This document shows positions 30,928 through 43,100 of a stretch of DNA of 64,000 bases, piece by piece; positions within the stretch are counted from its first letter, which is position 1, and each line of letters starts with the position of its first letter. The notes under the pieces are model-generated. The model searched no databases. It had not been told where the DNA came from and saw nothing but the letters and a program-made list of their open reading frames with translations. Origin of the DNA: Ulva prolifera (lineage: Eukaryota; Chlorophyta; Ulvophyceae; Ulvales; Ulvaceae). The DNA is taken from positions 4,492,936-4,556,935 of the forward strand of contig CM041200.1 in assembly GCA_023078555.1 (NCBI GenBank), read 5' to 3'. Both the position numbers and the translations under genes were made by a program.

Positions 30928-33387
30928 CTACACAGCAGCTGGGTAGCCTGGTGGAGGGGCTCCAGCGTTGTTGTTGCCATAAGGTGATGGACCGGTGTTG
31001 CCGTACTGCGCAGGCCCGGAGTTGCCGTAAGGGCCGGCGCCGTAGGGGCTCCCGCCGCTGGGGCCTTGCCCGTGAGGGGACCCCGCACCATAGTTGTACT
31101 GCTCGTTTCCGCCATATTCGCCCGGCGGCTTGCTGACCTGGGCAGCCGGCACACCGGTGGCGGTGCCGTGGGCGACAGGCTGCCCGAGAGCGGTGCCTCC
31201 CGGGATGTAGTTCCCGTACTTCGCCGAGACATCATACAGCGCGGCACCGACCGGGTTCGACGGCTTCTGCTGCTTGCCGCTTGCGAACGAGCGCGCAAAC
31301 TTCACGATCATGCAGCAGCATCCTGCACGCACCGCAGCAGCTGAGCCCCGCGCGGCCAAGCACCACACACCTCGAGCACCACACGAGCTCAGTGCTGCAG
31401 CCGCCGCTTCGGAGACACAGGGCAGGAGGGGCGCACCGCAGACTAGCAGGGTGATCACGATGCCGAGCGCCAGGAGCGTGAAGCCGATGATCAGCTGCAC
31501 AGCACAGCATGTCAGCACTCGTCGTCAACCAGCATGCTGCACGAATGCATCGTCAGACAGCTCAATGAAACTGCCAGACCCCGGCTGTTGCGCCACCACA
31601 CAGGGCAGTGATGTAGGCCGATGCTGAGGCACGGCACGCCGGGCGCTGCAGTGCAGCGGCGCACCTTCTCGCTGGTCTTCAGCCCAAAGTCGCCCCGGCC
31701 GTCGCTGATGTCCAGGAAGTACAGGTACGGGTCCCGCTCGTGCCGCACACGCACCGGCACCGCGAGCTGCCCGACAGACGCGACGCTCTGCAGGCGGACG
31801 TCGTCCCACGTCGTGGCCGGGAAGTCGTTCAGGAAGCACCCTGCACAGGTGCGCGGCGGTGAGGTCCAGAACACGCGCAGCCCACAGCCGCGCAGCTGCA
31901 GCAGCGCTGCTGCCGCCAGTCGCGGAGCCGCGTCCGCCCGATGCGGTGCGTGACGGGAGCAGTCACGGGTGTAGGTGTGTGGGCTGGCACACGGAGGTGC
32001 TGAGCAAAGCATACCTGGCCCAGTCGCCCCGGAGGGCCGGTCGGGAAGCGTGCCCTGAGCAATGGCCCACTGCTCGTTTCGGCTTGTCACACGGACACAG
32101 ACCTCAGCCGGCACATTGGTCTTCTCGCACTGGAAGTTGTTGATAGTGCTGCCTCTGGGAGTTCCACCCTGTGCGCTGCAAGTGTTCTGACACCTCCTGC
32201 ACAGGCACACCACGGGTGTTGCATACATGCCTGTAGGTATGTAGTTACAAAGGACAGAGGCCGGGCACCGAGCCGCTGCTAGGAGTGCACACGCAAATCC
32301 ACTCACTCACCAGTTCCGTGCACGCCCACTACGGGCAAGTGCACTGCACATGAGAGACTACAAAAGCGTCTTCACAATTAGACAAAACACAGGCATCCAG
32401 CTTCACAAGGAAGCAGCCATTGTAGGTATGTATGCGTGTGTGCATAGGTACTACGTATGCATGTAACGCAGTCATGTCCAAAGCAAACCCCTCGCCCACA
32501 TACGTTGATGGCTTTGTCCATGCGGTCATTCACACTATTCTGTCATCACACAGGACAGTAGGGGCTGCTCCGTAGCAAGCAGCGCTCCATGACCAGATAG
32601 AGCAAGGACCAGACGGCCCTGCAGCACCAGCCGGCAGCATTAGGCGCACACCGGAAGTCTTCCTGGGCTCTTTGCACATTTGAGTTTGAGGTCGAAGAGG
32701 AGGAAGAGCTGGATCGTATGCATATGTCGTCAAAGCGCTCAACGGTTGAAGTGATGGCTGGCACACTCACGTTGCCGACCTGTACAACCATGCGAGACTG
32801 TCAACACAAAGGCGGTGCATGCATGCCCAGGCTGACCGCAGATGAGGGAAAATTGGAGTACGGTGGGGCCACACCCTGGTGTTCTGGAAGAAAATGGCAA
32901 AATTGAAGTTACAATTTTGGCTTGGCTGAACGGTGTTGGGCGCATCTTCATAAAACGTCACACGTGGGTATGCGCCAAAAGTGTCCCGTTCATCAAGTTC
33001 AAACATGAGATCTTCCTGTGACTCGCTCCTCGGTAGAGCTACATTATTCAAGGCAGCGTTGCATGTACTTGACAGTGAGTATGTCCAATCATTATTTGAT
33101 GCCGCGTTGAAATTGTCGACAGCTCCTCCATTCCAAGCATCAACAGCGACCTTGAACTCATCTGGAGAGCACACAGCTTGGCCGGTAAATATGAGCTGCG
33201 GCAATTGCACTGACAGCACGTCAACCAAGGCAGTCAGACCAGCAGGTCTAAGCCAAACATCACAGCCCATGACCGCTGACCCAGACACAGCACAGAGACG
33301 CACCAATCCGCTCTCCTCTATCATCATCGAATGCTGAAGTGATGAAGATAATTCCAACAACTGCAGAAGCAGAATTATGACCCACAT
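30928..33387 (-). CDS. Paralogue A of an unassigned type I membrane-protein family
   Basis: The family is not recognised. Exons 1-6 lie at 33161-32875, 32779-32652, 32196-32015, 31840-31665, 31494-31437 and 31322-30928. A signal-peptide exon probably begins at 33387 (MWVIILLLQLLELSSS), with its donor unresolved. Ectodomain hallmarks: VAVDAWNGGAVDNF and NDWTYSLSSTC in exon 1, CSAQGGTPRGS and VPAEVCVRVTSR in exon 3, VRHERDPYLYFLDISDGRG in exon 4. Exon 5 is a single transmembrane helix (GFTLLALGIVITLLVC). The tail is Gly/Pro/Tyr/Asn-rich and ends PPPGYPAAV, unlike its paralogues. Exons 3 and 5 match paralogue B in length to the base. Function unknown; a surface receptor or wall protein would fit. 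Confidence 0.75.
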
Positions 33388-35603
33388 CGATGTGTCGGCA
33401 TGCGTGTACAGATGTTCACGAGAACCAAACAGCACGCTACACATGTATGGGGATCGCACTGATGAGAATAGGCCCCGACACACACAGGCAGCAGATCGTC
33501 CCAGCGATGCATTGGATGCAGTCACCAATGCCCTGCAGCAAGCTAGCACAACTTTCAGTGCATTCAGAGCTTCCGACGTCGAGCACATGTTCTGGTTGTC
33601 GATGGATATACCAGAAGGGCCCACCCACTCCAGCGCTGAGCTACAGCAATACGACTACACACAGCCATATAAATATTGTCATAGACACCATCTAAGCCTG
33701 CGTATGCGACTCTTAGGGAAACAATGACAGCTATCGACGGGACGGACCAGTCTATATGCTTCCATTTCGAGCATTTCAAAGCAAGTCGCGCCTCAATGAG
33801 ATGACGCAGAGAAAATCACAGACTGACGAGGAAGATGCGACTTGCATCTTCTCGGGCACGGCCGGGACACAGCCAATGTGTTCAGGAATGAGGACCCATC
33901 ACTCCCTGAACAGATGATTACAGCTGCACCAGGAAGAGCACGCGCACCTCCAGCAGACCACATCCACCTTTACCTTTGCCTTTCCCCATGAGAACAAAAA
34001 GGTCTGACTGGAACGGTCGCTAGCAAAGGCTTCCTATGGTGCCTCAAAAGGTGACCAACGGTTCTGCGGAGCAGCGCAGCTGTCAAGGAATTGTTGACTT
34101 GACGCAAGACACAAGGAAGTTCCTTCATCCTCTTTCCATGTTGACTCAGCGCACATGTGGTATGCAGCGTAGGAACGGTGGACTGCCTGTATACAACTGC
34201 AGTCCCGTCGCGAGATACCCGTGGCCATTCTTCAGGATCCTCGTGCTGTGGCCGGGCGTGCAAATGCTGACATGACAGCCACCAGGTACGGATGGATGAT
34301 GTCACGTTTGTCGAATCCAATGGTCATAACGTTCGAGGCGATTGGCTGTACGTGAGTGCGCCCAGTTACGTATGTGGCCATGCGCCTGCTTGCAGTTGCC
34401 AGCCCACTGACTGCAAAGGTTGCAGTGCTGACGGTGTCCTCAAGAACCGCTCTGCTCTCCCTTCAGCAGAATTCATTGTTCGAACGTGGCAGTTGTCGCT
34501 ACTTAGTACGCCTCTTCCATTTGGTCACGGGAGACCCATCGGGCCAAACTGACCAAGAAAGCATGCCTGTACCAAACGGACAGTGCTTGGCCTGCCATGT
34601 TTACCAAGCTTGCCATCGTCAAACCGGTGTATGGTGTATGCTCGCCCAAGCGGGAATCGCAACTTCATATTGGAGCCCGTTCTTGATTCCACAACTGCGC
34701 AGTCCACGGCCGCACTGCCTCCCCTCAAGACGTGGCACATTGATCGCTGACTCGTCCTTGCAATTGTGGACCAGCAGTGGTGGACTGTAGCAAGCCCTCT
34801 GTGCAAGTGGCCACTGCTCAGCATTGGATCCTATCTGCCTGATGATAGAGGCAGTCTTCAACGTTTGGTGTGACAGCCCTCTAGACAGCTGTGTTACAAG
34901 GACAAAGGCAGCAAGGCGGGCAGCACCGCGAAAGAAGCAAACAGACGAAGCAAACAGCCAGACACCCACGCACGCGAGACCCGCCACGCCCAAAAAAAAA
35001 CCCCCATCACCGGCGCAGCAAACGACACAGATCCGCAGACCGCCAAGCACACACCCACACACCCACAAACCCACAAACCCAAACCCTCACACGCATGCAC
35101 AGACCCCACGGCCTACACACAACAACACAACCGCTGACACCACAACGCCCGCCGCCGTACGACAGGGCCACACCCAACACACTGCTGCCTGAGGCCGCCC
35201 ATCATGGCCGCCCGATTGCCGGGGGCCGCCCTAGCCCCAAGACCCAGCAGGGCACCTCAGGCTAGCCGCAGCCCGCTTACAGACTCACCCTTCTCAGCAT
35301 TCGCTCCTGTCACCCCTTTCACCACAAGCAATGAAGCAGCTCACCATGTCCACGGGCAAAGGCCGCGTCCGCCTGTGGCTCATTACCCGCCACGCAATTC
35401 CTGCACACAGCGATGCCAGCCTACCACTGCCCCGGGGTGACCAGTACAGCCACTTCCCCAACAGCATTTTCACAGCGTCATGCAGAGCAGAAATGCTGAA
35501 CAGAACGGGCGGTGTACAACTGCTAGTTGTGCAGGCAGCACGCCGCCGCTCTCAAGCACCCGCTTGAGCCAGAGTCTGACCGCTCAACCTCGGCGCCAGA
35601 TCA
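33388..35603. other. Intergenic region
   Basis: No conserved gene was recognised. It contains the 5' flank of paralogue A and a copy of the short retroposon family near 34.9 kb. Confidence 0.45.
34894..35100 (-). mobile_element. Short retroposon copy
   Basis: Read on the minus strand, the copy ends in CTTTGTCCTTGTAA at 34894. It shares over 150 bp with the copies at 41533 and 52021, including GCGGTGCTGCCCGCCTTG and the GGCGGTCTGCGGATCTGTG region. The far end fades into CA-rich sequence, and no clear target duplication was found. Confidence 0.75.
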
Positions 35604-37488
35604 CTACCCAAGGGAAAGGTTGTACATCTCTGCGATGTGGCTCGCAGCGTCGACGCCGCCTGCTGCCATCGCCGCCGCATTCTGCTGCGCCATGGCCTGC
35701 AGCGCCTCCTGCATCGCTGTGCGGCCACTCAAATTATACGAAGAGTACCCCTGCATCTGCTGCGTAAGGCCCGCCAGAGCCGCCTGCTGCTGCGCCGCAG
35801 CGGCCTGGGTCGCCTGATTCAGCTGCGCAAGGGCCTGCTGGTGTTGCAGTGATGCGGCCTGCATCGTTTGGGTCAGCCCCGCCATCGGATTGTGGTAGCT
35901 CGGCTGGTAAACACCCCCCTGCAGCTGGTTGAGCACATCCAGGCTCTGCTGCTGCTGAGCAGCCGCGGCCTGCATCATCTGCTGTAGCGCTACGTGGGAC
36001 TGCTGCTTTTGCTGTGCTGCAGCCTGGAATATCCCGGCTACCCCGGGAGATGCCGACGGCGAGGCCATCTGCTGCCAAGGGGCAAAGCCCCCGGTGGCCG
36101 CCGCCGCAGCACCCGCCGCCGCCGCGGCGCCGCCCTGAGCACCCACGCCACTCGCGCCTTGTCCGTACGCTGACACCTTCAGCTGTTGCAGCAGGCTGGT
36201 GATCTCAGTCTTGAGCTGCTGGATCCGCGCCTGCATGCGTCCAGTCGCGTCGAGAGCTGTGGTGGGCATCGCACCGCCAGCCACCCGATTCTCGAGGACA
36301 AGCCCCAGGCACATGCATGCTCATGTGAAACAATGGCTCAAGCGGATCGATGCGAAGGACGGGTGCGAACCGCCCGATCCACCTCGCCGCGCGAGGCGGA
36401 GTGTTGGCAGCCCATGAGACGGACGAATGTGGCCAAGGGGTCTGCTTTCATTGCTACGAGTGCACAGCCTCGTCCAGGCGCAGCTGCTCAGAGTGACGTG
36501 GGTGCCGTGGGGTGGTGTACATGGCATAGAGGCGCAAGGGGGCTGCGTTGCGAGCGGGCGCACGTTCTCGGAGCGCGCGTAGCAGAGTGCCTCTACCGGG
36601 TTGCGCTTCTTGTATTTCTCCACCTTGGTTGCTGCGCGCTCCAGGGTTTGGTTGAGTTTGGTCAGAGCAGGCACAGCGCCGCCCTGCAGGCGCTGCGCCA
36701 TGGCCTCCACATCCGCCGCGACCGTCTGCATGAAACTGCAGGCGCCACCAAAAGTGAGTTCCGGAGGGGGGGGGGGGGGGGGGGGATGTGTTTCTCAGTC
36801 TCTACGGCCTCCTGAGAGGTAGTAGTATGCCAGGAGGTGTCCACGACACATGCCAAGTGCAGATGAAGGCTATCGGCGCCAGATCCATCAGCTTGGTAAG
36901 AGTGAACGGCCCCACGTAGTAGCAGAGAAGGGGCGCACACATGGCTGATTGTGTGCTGAGCCAATGCCCACAGCAAACTGTACATGGCTACATCATGCCT
37001 TACGGGAACTGCAGTGCACACACGAGGCAGGAATGCCCAGGTCGAAAATGCACAGGACACACACGGTGTATGTATGGATGTCTCTGAACATCGTTGCGGA
37101 TGCCATGGGCAACAGCGCTCTCGAGTGGTGTTCACCCACTCTCCAGCTAGCGACACAATTCAAGCATGATTGGCAACAAGCACGCACAAGCCCCAGTCAC
37201 GATGTGTGGTCTAGCTGCGATGGCATCCTGTCAGCATATCAGTGCATCAGAGGTGCAGCATTCAGAGCTCAGGCGCTTCCACGTGCAAGAGCACTGGTCC
37301 AGCTGACGGTGCAGCGGCACTGGTAGACACTGCAAACGTTTCGACAAGCACCTGGCGAACTCTGCCAGCTTTCCTCCGCGTGCAGAGTAGATCCCATGGA
37401 CTTTGACCGCCATTTTCACGCTGTTCATCGCGAGTGACATGGGGTCAGGTGACGCGAGAGAGGCCATGTCTGCGACCCCAAACTCCAT
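35604..37488 (-). CDS. Predicted four-helix-bundle protein with Gln/Ala-rich tail
   Basis: Three exons join in frame: 37488-37321, 36725-36597 and 36230-35604, 307 residues. Residues 1 to about 120 look all-helical and follow the order of HeLo/MLKL/MCAfunc-type bundles: helix 1 with AMNSVKMAVKVHGIY, helix 2 GKLAEFARCLSKRLQ, helix 3 VPALTKLNQTLERAATKV followed by EKYKKRNP, and helix 4 ARIQQLKTEITSLLQQLKVS. In those families the bundle binds membranes or scaffolds cell-death responses. The rest is Ala/Gly-rich, then Gln/Ala-rich with repeated LxQxxQAAAAQQQ-like phrases, ending AEMYNLSLG. Such composition can be prion-like. The fold assignment is pattern-based and not certain; a generic coiled-coil protein is the alternative. 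Donors and acceptors are canonical and phases are all zero. Confidence 0.6.
36766..36785. repeat. Poly(G) tract, 20 nt (poly(C) on the sense strand)
   Basis: It lies in the first intron of the four-helix-bundle gene. In the transcript the C run ends about 40 nt before the exon 2 acceptor. Confidence 0.95.
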
Positions 37489-38957
37489 GTTTGCCCGGGT
37501 CCTCGCGGTAGCTCTGGCCTCGAAGCACGCCAGACAGACGCAGCAACTTTACTTCAGCTATCTAGCGATTACCGGCTTCAAACAGCGGCTGTTCTCGCCG
37601 CATTCGATCGGCGCTCCAGCGGATCCGGGAAGGGTCCCGTATTACAGCAATGTCTCTACAAGCAGCGTGTTTGTATGGATTGCCGAACGCTGAGGTCACG
37701 CGGTATGGTGAGAGTGATGGTGGATTCAGCAGCATGCCGGCGTGTGTACGATGCGGGAGCGGGGCCCCGCGGGGCACGAGATCACCTTCGTGTGCCGCGG
37801 ATCCGGGTGCTTGCCGCGCAAGCAACTTGAAAATTCGTTGGGCCCACATGTGGCCACACCGAACTTTTTCATTAATACGCCGCCAGCAACTGAAGACAGA
37901 TCGAATGACGCTCGTGACCTCGCGAGGCCTCGCTGATACAATGTGGACACTGAGGCCATAAATTAATTTAAACAATTGTCCCTCGAGAGCTCTGGCCGGT
38001 GCAAGGCTCGGGCCTCAGTCCCGCCTAGGCTTGCAAGGTCATAGCATATTGCAATGCAGACCCATGCATAGATAGCTCTGGCCAAGGGAAATGCCCGTTC
38101 AAAAATTGACAGCCACTGGCAGACGATCGTCTGTGAAGCTTCAGGTACTACCTAGTAGCCCTGGAAAGTCCCTGGAAGCCAAACATGAGATATATGCAAT
38201 GCAGCTAAGCCAGCCGGTCCAGAGCGTCCCAGGACTCACGTGACAGCTTGTACCTTCACGAAGCCGCGGCGCGCGCGCCACGTGCATTCGATACCCTCGG
38301 AGTTTATGACCCTGATAAACTGACCTTTGGGTGCTGACTTCAACGCAGGTAGCATGCTGACACGCTTGTGTGATAGCAGGACCGGTGCCGGCAGGGCCCT
38401 CCGGTTCCTTTCCGAGACCGCATTCGTTCCGAGAGGCATGCGTGTTCCCCTGGCATGTGTACATGTGACGTGGCGCATGCATAGCACAGCAATTCCCGAA
38501 TTGCTGTGTCAACACAGGGCAGACGACCAGCATGCACACCCATGGGTGAGCATGTTGGGTGCGCAAGCTGCACTGAAATATTAAATGTGCTGAAATAGCT
38601 TCAATTTGGCTCGTGAAGGCCTACAGTAGTAGATATGTACATTTAATGGTTAACAATTGAACTTAAGACTAGTGCTCTGCGGCCCTGCCCGCCGGACGTA
38701 GCATGGCGAATGCTTGCTTGATCATCTGAGCTATGATCATGATTCGCCTGCCGTTTGGACTACTGATCACAAAACATCACACAGACACCCCTGTTCATGA
38801 TCAGCAACACCACCTGCGCACATGAGCGCATGCATGCCAGCACTGACATACTCCCACATGGATGCATCCACACCCGCGTGCATGCTCATGTGACGGAATG
38901 GGCAGTCCCGTGCGATGACCTCGCCGCTCACTGGCCATCCGGCTTGAGCGGCGGGCC

Positions 38958-39002
38958 GTCCAATTGCAATGCATCGATGTCCAATTGCAATGCATCGATG
39001 CA
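38958..39002 (+). repeat. Direct repeat, 21-bp unit, two copies
   Basis: GTCCAATTGCAATGCATCGA occurs twice in immediate succession, followed by a further GCATCGATG. It looks like simple local slippage. Confidence 0.9.
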
Positions 39003-39383
39003 TCGATGGGATATCCCCGCCCTCCCTCCGCGCGCTTTTGTGGGCTCGAGCGCGCCTGCTTTGCCAGCCGCCGCACGCCGCTTGGATTGTGGCCGGCTCC
39101 GCCTGTTGCTGGGACGCCCGGGCGAAGCCTGGGCGCGTACAGCGGCTTGGGCATGCTTTGGCACCGGCGTCCCGGAAGGTGATGGCGCTGCGGTGTTGCT
39201 GTGCCATACTGGCCCGCCTGTGAGCGGGGTCGGATTGTGGGAAAGGTCTGGGGGGGAGGGGGGCTTGTTGGGGGGGTCGGCGGCGGCCGGGCTGTTGTTG
39301 TTCTGTGAGTGGGCCCTGGGCTGCGTGAAGTGGGCACTTAAGTGCCCAATTGGGTTGGGGGGTGAGTGGGCGTGCGTGTGCGT

Positions 39384-39470
39384 GACAAGGACAAAGCCGG
39401 AGGGGCCGGTAGCACCGCCAGGACAACGAGCAAGCACATAACAGCCCAAAGCACGCGCAGCAGAAGAGTG
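39384..39470 (-). mobile_element. Divergent retroposon copy
   Basis: The minus strand ends GGCTTTGTCCTTGTC, with a diverged version of the GGTGCTGCCC segment before it. GT-rich sequence continues to about 39.85 kb and may belong to a longer copy. Confidence 0.5.
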
Positions 39471-39702
39471 GCACCCACACCGAATCCGCCCCAACTCAGG
39501 GCCCAGTCACAGCAAACACCCGCAGCATGACAGAAACCCACTGAACACGCACCCACAAACCCCCACACCACACCCACGCACGCGTCCCTGCGCCAGCCCC
39601 CAACACACGCACCCCCGCGCCTGCACGCAGTAGCATTCCGCCGTCCGCGCGGCCACGGTGGCCCAAGCTGGCAGCCCGGCCGACGCCGGCCCGATGCGCT
39701 AG

Positions 39703-39722
39703 CCCCCCCCCCCCCCCCCCCC
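39703..39722 (+). repeat. Poly(C) tract, 20 nt
   Basis: An uninterrupted run of C with no gene recognised around it. Confidence 0.95.
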
Positions 39723-40437
39723 AACCTACTTCCCCCCCGCAGCCGTCCCTCGCTTCACCCCCGCACCCGCACCGAACGGCCCGAGTGGGGGAGGAACACG
39801 GCAGCGCCGTCACCCGCAGACCCGCCCAGGCCACAGCGCGCCCAAGACCCAGCGCACCCACGGGATGAGTCCGAACGCCGGGTTATGCGGAAGAGACGGC
39901 GTGCGCCGGCCAGAGAAGCACCTAAACGTAACTGCCTTCCCAGGCCTGCGGAACGATCCTGCAACCCATTCAAGGCACATGCCCATGAGACGCACCCGCC
40001 GGTGCCTGAGCTCGGTCGCCACAGCATACAAGCATGTAAACGTGTGCCATGACGATATCAACCGTTTGGCACTGAAGAGCGGATCGCTTTGTTCGCCTAT
40101 CCGGTTATGTTCGTTCGTTTTCGCCAAAGCTGGTTCTGCTTGTCTGCCGCGGAATTCCGCTTTTAAACTGGCTGGCCCAGCTCGAGGATCCGGGAGGGCA
40201 TCCCGCCCATCCCCCCCGGGGTGGGCTCAGCTACTCAGACTGACGGTGGGGCGTTGAGGCAGGAGAGAAGCGTGACTGTGCATGCCCTTTTCTGTGCACG
40301 CACGTTTACTTGATTTAATTCCGGTTCTGCAGAACCTCATGAGGGTACACATGTGGACATCACATCACAACAACACACGAAGTCGAGCCGCTATAGCCAC
40401 ACGCGGCTGCAGAGCACCCTTTTCCACGTTACATGTA

Positions 40438-40510
40438 TTACCAGGACAAAGTTGATTAGGCGGGCAGCACCGCGAAAGCAGCAGGCACTGCAAGGACGCA
40501 ACTACCAACA
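40438..40510 (-). mobile_element. Short retroposon fragment
   Basis: GGACAAAG followed by CGGGCAGCACCGCGAAAG on the plus strand matches the conserved end of the family. The rest is unrelated. Confidence 0.6.
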
Positions 40511-40852
40511 CACTTTCCACTTTACATGTGTAGCTGACGAACCTATAAAGATAGCCCCCGCTACATGAACACAATCCGAGGTCTAACAAGGCTCTCAGTA
40601 TGATGTATCGCGGTGACCACGTTCGCTTAGCACGAGTGATGATTGGACTGGCTCTCCCACAGGCGCGCTGTGGCCTCCGGGATACCCGTGCGCTTTCAAG
40701 GCCTGCACTGCCTTCGCAGCGAGCGGTAAACACCACGCCTTGGGATATGCCTGTGCAATACCCAAATCATGACGAGACACTCGGAAAATGCTCTGACATG
40801 CACAGCGCTAGTGTTGGCTAACGAAGTCTGCTCGCCGATCAACAACGGGGTC

Positions 40853-41030
40853 GAACAGCCATGGCATGTCTAGTTTGCGGCTGTTGCGGTCTCCGGAAGG
40901 TGCGTCAAGCCGACAGCTTTGAAGTTTGCTGTGTTCTTTCAAAGTTATAGCTACGGCTTCTGGCACCTGCGTGCACCCATCCAGACGCAGCCTGTGTAGC
41001 TGTCTCTGAGAGACAACCTGGCAATCAGAC
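40853..41030 (+). repeat. Segmental repeat, copy 1 of 3
   Basis: GAACAGCCATGGCATGTCT begins a segment resembling 47402-47560 and 53597-53740. This copy is the most diverged. It lies upstream of paralogue D as the second lies upstream of C, so it is probably part of one duplicated block. Confidence 0.6.
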
Positions 41031-41436
41031 CTGGTGACAAAAGGCACAGGATGCTTCAGCCCTCGATCGATTCATATCATGCATTGATGCTGAAGCACGC
41101 ACATTTCTCTGACACGTTCGGATCCTACATACAGCTGCGATTCAAACGTCCATCTTTGCTTACCCGCAGGCCACGGCCACAGTTGAGGCTTAGCAGCCAT
41201 ATTGTTGGAGTGTACATTGTTCTGATGTCACTTAGCAATGGTTCTCCATTGTCAGCGGGGAAGCCAGACTGGGCGCGTGTAGAGCAGGGCCCATACGCTG
41301 TGATATCATATGCTGTGATTGATTTGCATGCATATGTCACTCCCGATTGCATGGGCTCATTTGTGGTGCTGCTGTCTTCTCTATGTTGTGTCATTCGTGT
41401 GAGTCCACAATACTGACAACTTTTAACACAGTGCAG

Positions 41437-42439
41437 AAGATTAGACAGCGCAGCTTCATTGCGTCTCAGGCTTTCACCCTTGTGGTGGCGGTCGCGGCGT
41501 CTTCACGGCAGGTGTGACCTCCCTCTGGTGTGTTACAAGGACAAAGGCAGCAAGGCGGGCAGCACCGCGAAAGAAGCAAACAGACGAAGCAAACACACAG
41601 ACACCCACGCACGCGACACCCACCACGCCCCAAAAAGAAACCCAGCACGTGCTGGTGCACCGGCGCCGAAGACACAGATCCGTAGACCGCCAAGCACACA
41701 CCCACACACCCACAAACCCAAACCCACACCCCTCCCTCTGGTGTGACCATGTTTCTACAAACGGGTTCCGGCAATTGGAATCTGCGTCCGGTTTGTTTGT
41801 TGCAGAAGCTGGCGCAGTGCAGCCATGTAGGAGGCGTTACGGTGTGTGCTGCAGCTGTTGGCATCTACCGAACCATCGATTACCTCAGGAATGACAAGAA
41901 GGCAGGAAGCGAAGCGCAGGCAAGGGAGCAGGTGTATTTTCTGATTGTGTGTCTCATCAGCCACATCCCTGTCGAGCTCAGGATCACCACCAGGTGATCC
42001 TGCAGGGATCTGTGTTGGTATGCCAAGCGTGAAGGCTGACTGCGTTTATCGAGCACATCACATGGTTGCTTACATCGACGATATCACGTGGGGTTTTGTT
42101 GTGCAGCTGAGGGGAGCCCTTGGCAGCCTTGGCTGGGGCGCAGCGCTGTTACTTGTCGCCTTCGGTGCGCCCCGCATATGTGCTTTCTGTCTCGTGCCAG
42201 GCGTATGAGTCCACACAGACACGGCGCGAAAGGCTGCAGGAGGTGGCTACGTTTATGCGCACCGTATCTGGTCCACTGTGCAAACGAAGGCAAGAAAGTG
42301 CCTTGGGATCGAGGATACTGAAGATGCTCCTGAAATATATTGGAAAGGCGATGCAGGGGAAGTGACAGCTGGCGAAGGAGAAGTAAACAGTGCAGCCACT
42401 GCAGCAGATGTTGACGGCGCCTGCTGGCATAATCGTTGA
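41437..42439 (+). CDS. Paralogue D, deletion derivative of the membrane-protein family
   Basis: Three parts of the family are visible. A signal-like exon, 41437-41511 (SFIASQAFTLVVAVAASS), is homologous to the 5' part of paralogue C. A transmembrane exon of exactly 58 bp, 42107-42164, reads LRGALGSLGWGAALLLVAFG. A tail exon, 42240-42439, reads GYVYAHRIWSTVQTKARKCL and EDAPEIYWK. Exons 1-4, the whole ectodomain, are absent. The first part ends and the second begins in phase zero, so a small signal-helix-tail protein is possible. The tail stops early: sequence beyond 42439 still resembles the end of C but in another frame. No start codon was fixed. It may be a pseudogene. Confidence 0.5.
41518..41745 (-). 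mobile_element. Short retroposon with 15-bp target-site duplication
   Basis: CCTCCCTCTGGTGTG stands at 41518-41532 and again at 41731-41745, bracketing a 198-bp insert (41533-41730). On the minus strand the insert ends in CTTTGTCCTTGTAA. A 15-bp duplication with no terminal inverted repeats fits LINE-style retroposition of a short non-autonomous element. It sits in the intron between the signal-like and transmembrane exons of paralogue D. Confidence 0.85.
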
Positions 42440-43100
42440 TCCTGAGTGCCAAGATGGTCCCTGCAACTAGGCGCTGCCAGCATTGCTGACTCCCCCACAC
42501 ATGGTAGGGACGAGCCGACCACGCCTTTTGAAAGCGTCCAATCCCGTTTCAACAACTAGTGCACATATCCACTTTGGTATAGCAACCGACTGGTGGCCTG
42601 TTGAAACAACAACTGCCAACACCTGTGGCGACGATGTGCTGATGGCATCAGCGTCTTCGATTGGAGACACCTCATCTATGCGCCTGTCTAAGAGCACAGC
42701 ACTGTTACAGCAGTGCAGTGGATCATGCAGGCAGAAGCGATTGGACCGCACGGCATAGATCATCAAGACTAGGGTGACCCACCAACGACAGACACAAATC
42801 TTTTGTGAAGTAGATGCATGCCAATACCGTCAGAGTTCATGGAAGTGCATCGGCAGCAGCTCCGCTGTACTGCAGAAACGGCAGTGACAGTCCTGTTCCC
42901 AACCGACCGGCTTGCATCCAGAGAATATGCCCATGGGAACACGGAGGCATCCAGAAGCTCTTGGAGCAGCTGGGTTGTGGTGCGTTACAGGTGGCGCTTG
43001 AGGTGCTCAACATGCTGGACAAGGCTCAAGACGCTGGGAAAGGGTTGAGATCCATCAGGAGCTTTGTAGAAACGTGGCTACGAGTCAGTCTGTTCAGCAT
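42440..43100 (+). repeat. Segmental duplication, 3' flank of paralogue D
   Basis: The sequence after D resembles the end and 3' flank of paralogue C up to about 51.0 kb. GTTGATCCTGAGTGCCA, TGTGGCGACGATGTGCTGATG and AACGGCAGTGACAGTC each have close counterparts. This shows the duplicated block extended beyond the gene. Confidence 0.7.

Larger units (their letters stand above)
37489..41436. other. Intergenic region, no recognised gene
   Basis: About 3.9 kb without a recognised protein. It holds divergent retroposon fragments, a poly(C) run, a 21-bp direct repeat and the 5' flank of the segmental duplication. Confidence 0.5.
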
